Shown here piece by piece: positions 58,641-64,000 of a stretch of 64,000 nt of DNA. The DNA is from Populus alba (Eukaryota; Streptophyta; Magnoliopsida; Malpighiales; Salicaceae): positions 6,473,157 to 6,537,156 of the forward strand of contig NC_133301.1 in the NCBI RefSeq assembly GCF_005239225.2. Reading direction: 5' to 3'. Every line of letters begins with the position of its first letter. Positions within the stretch are counted from its first letter, which is position 1. The translations under genes were made by a program, and so were the position numbers. The notes beneath the pieces were generated by a model that saw nothing but the letters and a program-made list of their open reading frames with translations, had not been told where the DNA came from and did no database searches.

Positions 58641-59674
58641 TGTTACTTTTGTTGTTACCCAATTTTTTACCCACTTTTTTTTATAAGATTTTTGAAAAAT
58701 CCAAAAATAGTGAAAAACAATGAAAATCCAAAAAATATGTTTTTTAATATATTTTGCATTGTTTTTTAGCATTTTCAGCATCGTCTCAAAAGAATTTAAA
58801 TTTTCAAAGATATTTGGAACATGTTTGACTTTTTACACGTTATTTTTAAAATCAATGATTTTCCTCATTCGAGTCGATATTGATAAGAAAAATAAAAAAA
58901 AATAAGAAAAATCAAAATTACAAAAAAAAAAAGAAGGAGAAGTTGAGGGGTCAAGTTTGAAAACCTAGCAACATTTTTTTTCTATTAATAGGAGTTTCCA
59001 ACACATTCGTATAGGGGGGCAATCTTGTACCAAAATTAGAGGGGGCAACACAAAAAAACCCTAAACAACCTAACCCCACTAGCCTCCACACTAAGACAGC
59101 CGTCGTTCTCTCCCTTGAAACCAAAGGAGCCGCAGCCCATAGACTCAGATTCATTTTTCTGTTTTGGAAAGAAAGCCGCTGTCCCTCAGGGTCATTGATG
59201 GTTGCTCTCTTAGAACATAGACAAAGGCCCCTTGCCATTTCAGCTCTCCATCTTCTCCCATGCACTCGAACAACCCCATTCCCATATAACCCCCTAAACC
59301 AGTGCTCCATACTCGTCTGACCATCTTCATCTTCCCCGCTGATGGCCTCTCATCTCCAAACCACACCTGCCCCATCTTTTTCTTCACCAGAGCCACCACC
59401 CACTAGACCTTCCATCTCTGTAAACTAGCCTTTACATAACCACTACCTTCTCCTCCAAAATCGAACAAGTTCCCCCCTCTATCATCCATCTCCTCTCTTT
59501 GTTTTCCCTCAACACTTCCACTGATGGTAACAGAGAAGCAACACGAGAACCACATAATGGCCTTCCCTGGTGATATCTCCGCCTCAACACCACCAGCAAC
59601 CTCTCCTATCTCCATAGTAGCTCCAAGGGCCACAGGGGATGGCAAATCTCTTCTCCCTCTTTGCTGACCAGACC
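58641..59674. other. Unassigned stretch
   Basis: 58641-58960 is AT-rich. From about 58960 to 59670 base composition rises and the minus strand is open in several frames, but no motif is recognisable. It may be the 5' untranslated part of another transposon. I call no gene. Confidence 0.4.
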
Positions 59675-60204
59675 AGATGCGAACCTCGTGATCACATGGT
59701 CACGCAACTCACAATCAAGATTGAGATTTGATCCTAGAAAGCTAAAATAGGTCTGATAGGAGTGTGACATAATGGAAACCTATCCCATGGCACCAACACT
59801 ATTGGAATGAGTAGAATGACGCCACAAAGCCAGTTAATCTTCGATAAGTCAGATTCAGTTCATTCAAGAACTAAAGAATACAAGAATCACTCTCACACAT
59901 TAAAACTGAAAAATTCAGAAATAATAATCATCAAAGCTACTGAAATTTTGGTTACATGTGTTTAAATAGTTCTTAAAAGTAACCCTAATGGATCTACCCT
60001 TGTGGGCTGAACTGGCCCTATACAAAATTGGCCTAAAAATCCTAAAGTAAAAAGCCCATAACCCGATCCAAACAAGCCTTGGACCATAGCTCAAAATAAA
60101 GTTTTAATTAAGCCCAAACATGAAAGAAAATAATAAAAATAACTAATTTGTCATTAAATACCACCGGCCCTTCTTTCCTTGAGTAGCTAAGATAAATAAG
60201 GAAT
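59675..60204 (-). repeat. LTR-E-type LTR, minus strand, first part
   Basis: It starts GATGCGAACCTCG and follows LTR-E in reverse to 60204, where LINE-c is inserted (16 bp duplication at 60189-60204 and 63593-63608). It continues at 63609. Confidence 0.82.
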
Positions 60205-60213
60205 TTTTTTTTT

Positions 60214-60391
60214 GGTAAGCTGACTTATGTATTAAAAGAAAATGATACAAAGAATATAATGGGCATACCCAAGATTTACAATGAGGACAGAAACGAAAAC
60301 CAACAAATGGCTACAGGCTAGCCACAACAAAACAAAAACTTGGACCAACTAGATATGCTAGGGGTACAAAAACAACCAGCTAAACATCAAA
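60214..60391 (-). other. LINE-c 3' UTR
   Basis: About 180 bp between the ORF2 stop and the A-tail. It is shared almost unchanged by LINE-a, LINE-b and the 53.2 kb tail. Confidence 0.85.
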
Positions 60392-63300
60392 TTAAGAGTC
60401 CATGTTATTGACCCTCCAAAGTCTTTGGATCCTTATGTTTTCATCTGTTTGTTGAACATTCCTTATCAAAACAAGCTTATCGCGAATGATACATTCGATT
60501 TGATCAAAAACCAAATTCGAAGCTTTAGACACATCTGCAAAGATCCTTGCATTCCGTTCTTGCCAGATACAATACACTGTAGCTGCGAAACCCAGTTTAC
60601 TAGAAAAGTTGACGAAACTTTTTCCATGCCAAGAGACAGTGGCCAATCGAATCCATTCATCCAAGCTTTTTGTCATTCTTGGAATGTCGCATCTATCACA
60701 AACATTCCACCATAATGCTTTCGCAAAGGAGCATTCAAAGAACAAGTGGTTGTGATCTTCATTATTGCAGAGACAGAGTGAGCACCTATTGGGACCATGA
60801 ATACCAAACCGATGAAGTCTATCCTGCGTTGAGAGTTTCCGTTGGATAGCCACCCAAAGAAGAAATGCATGTCTTGGGACAGCATTCTTGAACCACACGA
60901 TGTCATGCCAATCAACCATTTGATGATGAATTCTTAGTTGTTCCCAAGCTACTTTGACTGAGAAACTCTGATTTGGCGAATCCAACCAAACAATCTCATC
61001 CTTTTGCCCCTTAGGAGTAGAGGTGGAAGGAATAGCTTCTAAAATGGGGTGTCAGCCAATAGCATGAGTGATAGGAATTCTCCATTCTAAGTTATTAATC
61101 AGCACGTTCACTCTCGCGTTGTGTTCCATACCTGAATCATAGATGAAACGTTCACCGTAGGTATCAGCGAGCGGGCTGTGAGGATGCCAATTGTCAAACC
61201 ATAGAGAGGTTGTCATTCCATCTCCGATGACGTGCTTCATCTTCGGCCATGCTAAGGATCTGAGCTTTAGAATCTTTCCCCAAGCCCAAGAGCAGCTTCC
61301 TGGCGCCTTGATTGTCCAGAAATTCCTACCTCGCAAGAGATTGGATCTGATCCAAGTAGACCAGATGGAGCCATCTGAGTCATTGCACAAGTTCCAAATA
61401 TGTTTCAACAAGGCAATCTTGTTCCATTCTGCTATCCTTTTTATGCCTAGCCCCCCCTCCTTTTTTGGAAGACATACCTGATCCCAAGCCACTTTAGCCC
61501 TGGTAGTGCTCATATCTGAACCTGACCAAAGAAAGGATCTCATAATTTGCTCAACATTTTTTCACTACTTCCCCAGGTAATAGGAATAGAGATGCCCAAT
61601 AGACCTGGATGGAGAATAAGACTGAGTTAATCAGTTGTACTCGCCCTGCGAAAGAGAGTGTTCTACAGGTCCAATGTCGAACTTTGGCGGTAATTCGATC
61701 CACGAGGCCCTTACAATTAACAGCCTTTAGTCTGGACGAGATAAGAGGCACTCCCAAATATTTCATAGGAAGCTCCCCCTCTCTAAACCCAAGAATACTG
61801 ATAATCTGTTCCCTCTCAGCTCCTAACGAACCGCTCAAGAAGATGTCACTTTTGTTTGGATTTGGATATAGACCTGATAGAACCTGAAACTCTGTGAGTA
61901 CATTTTTGATCATACGGATTGAATGTACATCCCCTTTGCTGAATATCATCAAGTCGTCGGCAAAGCAAAGATGAGAAATTCTGTCCTTCTTGCATCTCCA
62001 GTGGAACTTGAAGTTTTGGTTGGCACTCATATTGCAGAACAGCCCTGACAGGATTTCCATGCATAGGACAAACAAATATGGAGATAATGGATCACCTTGT
62101 CTCAGCCCTCTCCCCCCTTGGAAGTAACCCGCAAGTTCACCGTTGACGTTGATTGAGAATTGACATGATGTAACACAAACCATGATCCAATCAATGACTG
62201 TTCTAGGGAATCCCATTTTTATCAACGTAGCATCAACAAAATCCCACCGAACAGAGTCATAAGCCTTCATCAGGTCTAGTTTCATAGCACAACGAGCAGG
62301 ACCCGTAGTTGTATGATAGCCTTTCATTAGTTCCTGAGACAAAAGAATATTGTCGCTGATTCTCCGTCCAGAGATAAAAGCTGTTTGATACGGACCTACT
62401 AAGGATGGTAAAACAACTTTCATTCTCCCAGCTAGAATCTTCGCGATGCATTTGTATACTGTATTGCAGCAAGATATAGGACGAAAATCTGTCAACCTCG
62501 TAGGATTAGCAACTTTAGGGATAAGGGAAATGGATGTAGCATTCATTTCTTTAAGCATTCTACGAGTCTGGAAGAAGGAGCTAACAGCGTTGATTACATC
62601 TTCCCCCACTATGTGCCACATTCTTTTGAAGAAACCTGCGTTGAAGCCATCTGGACCAGGAGCTTTGTTGTTTTTCATACTAAACATAGCATGCTTAATC
62701 TCCTCTCTTGTGACATCTTGTGCTAGTACATGTTGTTGAGTTGCCGACAATTTGTAAATAATTGCCGATTGCATCACTTCCTCGTTCAGGACCCTAGGCA
62801 TCTGTTTCACTCCCAATACCTGGAAGTATGCAATTACTTCTGATTTGACTGCCTCGTGTCCTTCAGCGACTTCTCCATCCTCCCTTGTAACCGAGAGAAG
62901 CTTATTTCTATTCTGTCTACCATTTACTGATTTGTGAAAGTAGCTAGTATTCTGATCCCCCAAGCTAAGCCATTGTATCCTTGCCTTTTGTCTGAAAAAA
63001 CACTCTTCCGCCCTGACAGTAGAAGCATAGTTACGAACAACATCTCTTTCTCGCATACGCAATGTTGGATCCTCAGGCGCTGTATGCAGAGCTTGTTGAG
63101 CCCTATCCATGTGATCTTTTGCATCTTTGACTCTATCGGAAATATTGGAGAAGTGAGTCTTATTGAAATGTTTAAGTTCCTGCTTTAGCTTCCTTAGTTT
63201 GCAACACAGTTGATACATTGGACACCCTCCTGAATGCTGATCCCATACTTTCTTCACCAAGGGCATGAACTCGTCATGATCCATCCACATATCGAAGAAT

Positions 63301-63592
63301 CTGAATGGTTTCTTTATGTTCTGAACATTGCCAGTGACTTTTACCACCATGGGAGAATGATCTGACATACCAGCAAGCAAGAATCTCGCTTCCGACAATG
63401 GGAAGCGCATATTCCACTTCTCATTCACAAGCACTCTATCTAGTTTCCGCATAATCATATTCTCAGGACATTGGTTCGTCCAAGTATAATGCATACCTGA
63501 ATACCGAAGATCATCCACTTTCGCTTCACGTATACATGTTTCCAATCTGTCCATATGACCAGCCCACGTAGAAGACCCCCCTAACCTCTCTG
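60392..63592 (-). pseudogene. LINE-c ORF2 (endonuclease part, RT, zf-RVT)
   Basis: The minus strand encodes the endonuclease end (RLETCIREAKVDDLRYSGMH, GMSDHSPMVV), RT (APGPDGFNAGFFKRMW, AFISGRRISDNILL, GLRQGDPLSPYLF, FADDLMIFS), and the connector and zf-RVT domain (AWEQLRIHHQ, NNEDHNHLFFECSFAKALWW). It is open from 63592 to about 61560, where six T (61557-61562) replace the five A of LINE-b and shift the frame. A TGA near 61049 interrupts the next part. ORF2 would end at 60392. It is the least damaged ORF2 here, but lacks its N-terminus. Confidence 0.92.
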
Positions 63593-63767
63593 AAGATAAA
63601 TAAGGAATCCTTATAAGAAAAGGATTATGAAACATTAATGAATCATTACCACACTTGTAGATTATATTGCAACTCATTAAAGATCCTTGTGGAACTAGGA
63701 AATTCCCAAAACCAGCAGCCACATCCTTGTAGAAAAAGAATCCTAACCAAATAGGAAGTCCACACCG
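63593..63767 (-). repeat. LTR-E-type LTR, minus strand, second part
   Basis: This continues the LTR beyond LINE-c (reverse of 53800-53960). It is cut at about 63767, before reaching the LTR start. Confidence 0.8.
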
Positions 63768-64000
63768 AAGAGTTATGCTTACAAGAGACAATGGGGAGGT
63801 TGAATCTGAGTCAACAATGTTAAGTGGTGGACACTTTTTTGGAAACAGGCAATCCCAAAGTTCTCCTTCATCTTATGGCTTGCTATCCATAATGCATTGT
63901 TGACTCAAGATAGGCTTATGTCCTTCAATCTCATTTAGGTTCTGCGATGTTTACTATGTAGGGATGATTATGAGGATATTGACCACTTGTGTTTCGATTG
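63768..64000 (+). pseudogene. LINE zf-RVT fragment, plus strand, runs off the window
   Basis: From about 63820 the plus strand reads WKQAIPKFSFILWLAIHNAL and TQDRL, then CLLCRDDYEDIDHLCFD, the zf-RVT pattern at the C-terminus of plant LINE ORF2. It differs clearly from LINE-c. A stop near 63936 interrupts it. The stretch 63768-63820 is unassigned. Confidence 0.7.

Larger units (their letters stand above)
60205..63592 (-). mobile_element. LINE-c: 5'-truncated L1-type LINE, minus strand
   Basis: 3388 bp with a T-run at 60205-60213 (A-tail) and a 16 bp duplication (AAGATAAATAAGGAAT) on both sides. It lacks the 5' UTR, ORF1 and the start of the endonuclease; the truncation corresponds to about 20824 of LINE-b. 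It keeps the ORF2 C-terminus that LINE-b has lost, so it gives the best view of the family's 3' end. Confidence 0.95.

Noticed and set aside
59403..59645. An 80-codon minus-strand frame considered as a small protein gene.
   Set aside because: No motif or promoter; several competing frames are open here because of base composition.

Overview
The window is plant nuclear DNA made almost entirely of nested and broken retrotransposons. It carries Ty3/gypsy, Ty1/copia and L1-type LINE coding domains, LTRs that run TG...CA, initiator-Met tRNA primer sites (TGGTATCAGAGC), and A-tailed LINEs with 10-20 bp target duplications. Remnants of two plant housekeeping genes (a COG8-like gene and a two-domain METTL-type methyltransferase gene) carry the same signature. 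AT-rich dispersed repeats near 13.8, 14.1 and 48.2 kb look like ones common in poplar and willow, so a woody eudicot, perhaps Salicaceae, is my guess; the sequence alone does not prove it. I saw no intact host gene, tRNA, rRNA or CRISPR array.

Layout. 1-6 kb: a fold-back junk yard of gypsy-A pieces (a plus-strand pol fragment fused head-on to a minus-strand leader and LTR) and an old pol relic. 6-8.4 kb: AT-rich DNA with no recognised gene. 8.6-13.6 kb: a COG8-like first exon split by a minus-strand copia element (8920-13583). 14.7-27.8 kb: a three-level nest. LINE-a (minus) has a 15 bp target duplication, gypsy-A (15042-27593) sits inside it with duplication ACACA, and LINE-b (17948-23046) sits inside the gypsy-A gag with a 12 bp duplication. 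28.2-29.35 kb: two LTR-H copies facing each other. 29.35-39.7 kb: a minus-strand gypsy-A relative whose leader is split by gypsy-B (31866-38263, duplication CTAGG, LTRs identical apart from two 1-base indels). 39.7-44.2 kb: a diverged gypsy copy, a solo LTR-A and an LTR-H. 44.7-51.1 kb: a decayed methyltransferase gene broken by solo LTRs. 51.1-57.3 kb: LTR fragments and a gypsy leader that received a 256 bp LINE tail and element E (53539-56805, duplication CTAGC). Element E is a small non-autonomous LTR element that carries myosin-like IQ motifs in place of gag-pol. 57.3-64 kb: LTR fragments, an unassigned GC-richer stretch, LINE-c (60205-63592, minus, 16 bp duplication) and the start of another LINE fragment.

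How the parts work together. Gypsy-A and gypsy-B each encode Gag, protease, reverse transcriptase, RNase H and integrase, but every copy here is interrupted. Most breaks are single extra bases in homopolymer runs, so part of the decay could be sequencing error. Element E has LTRs, a primer site and a polypurine tract but no polymerase, so it would depend on proteins from a relative such as gypsy-A, whose LTR 3' half it shares. LINE-b and LINE-c are close relatives. From LTR divergence the order of arrival is copia (oldest), then E, then gypsy-A, then gypsy-B (youngest).
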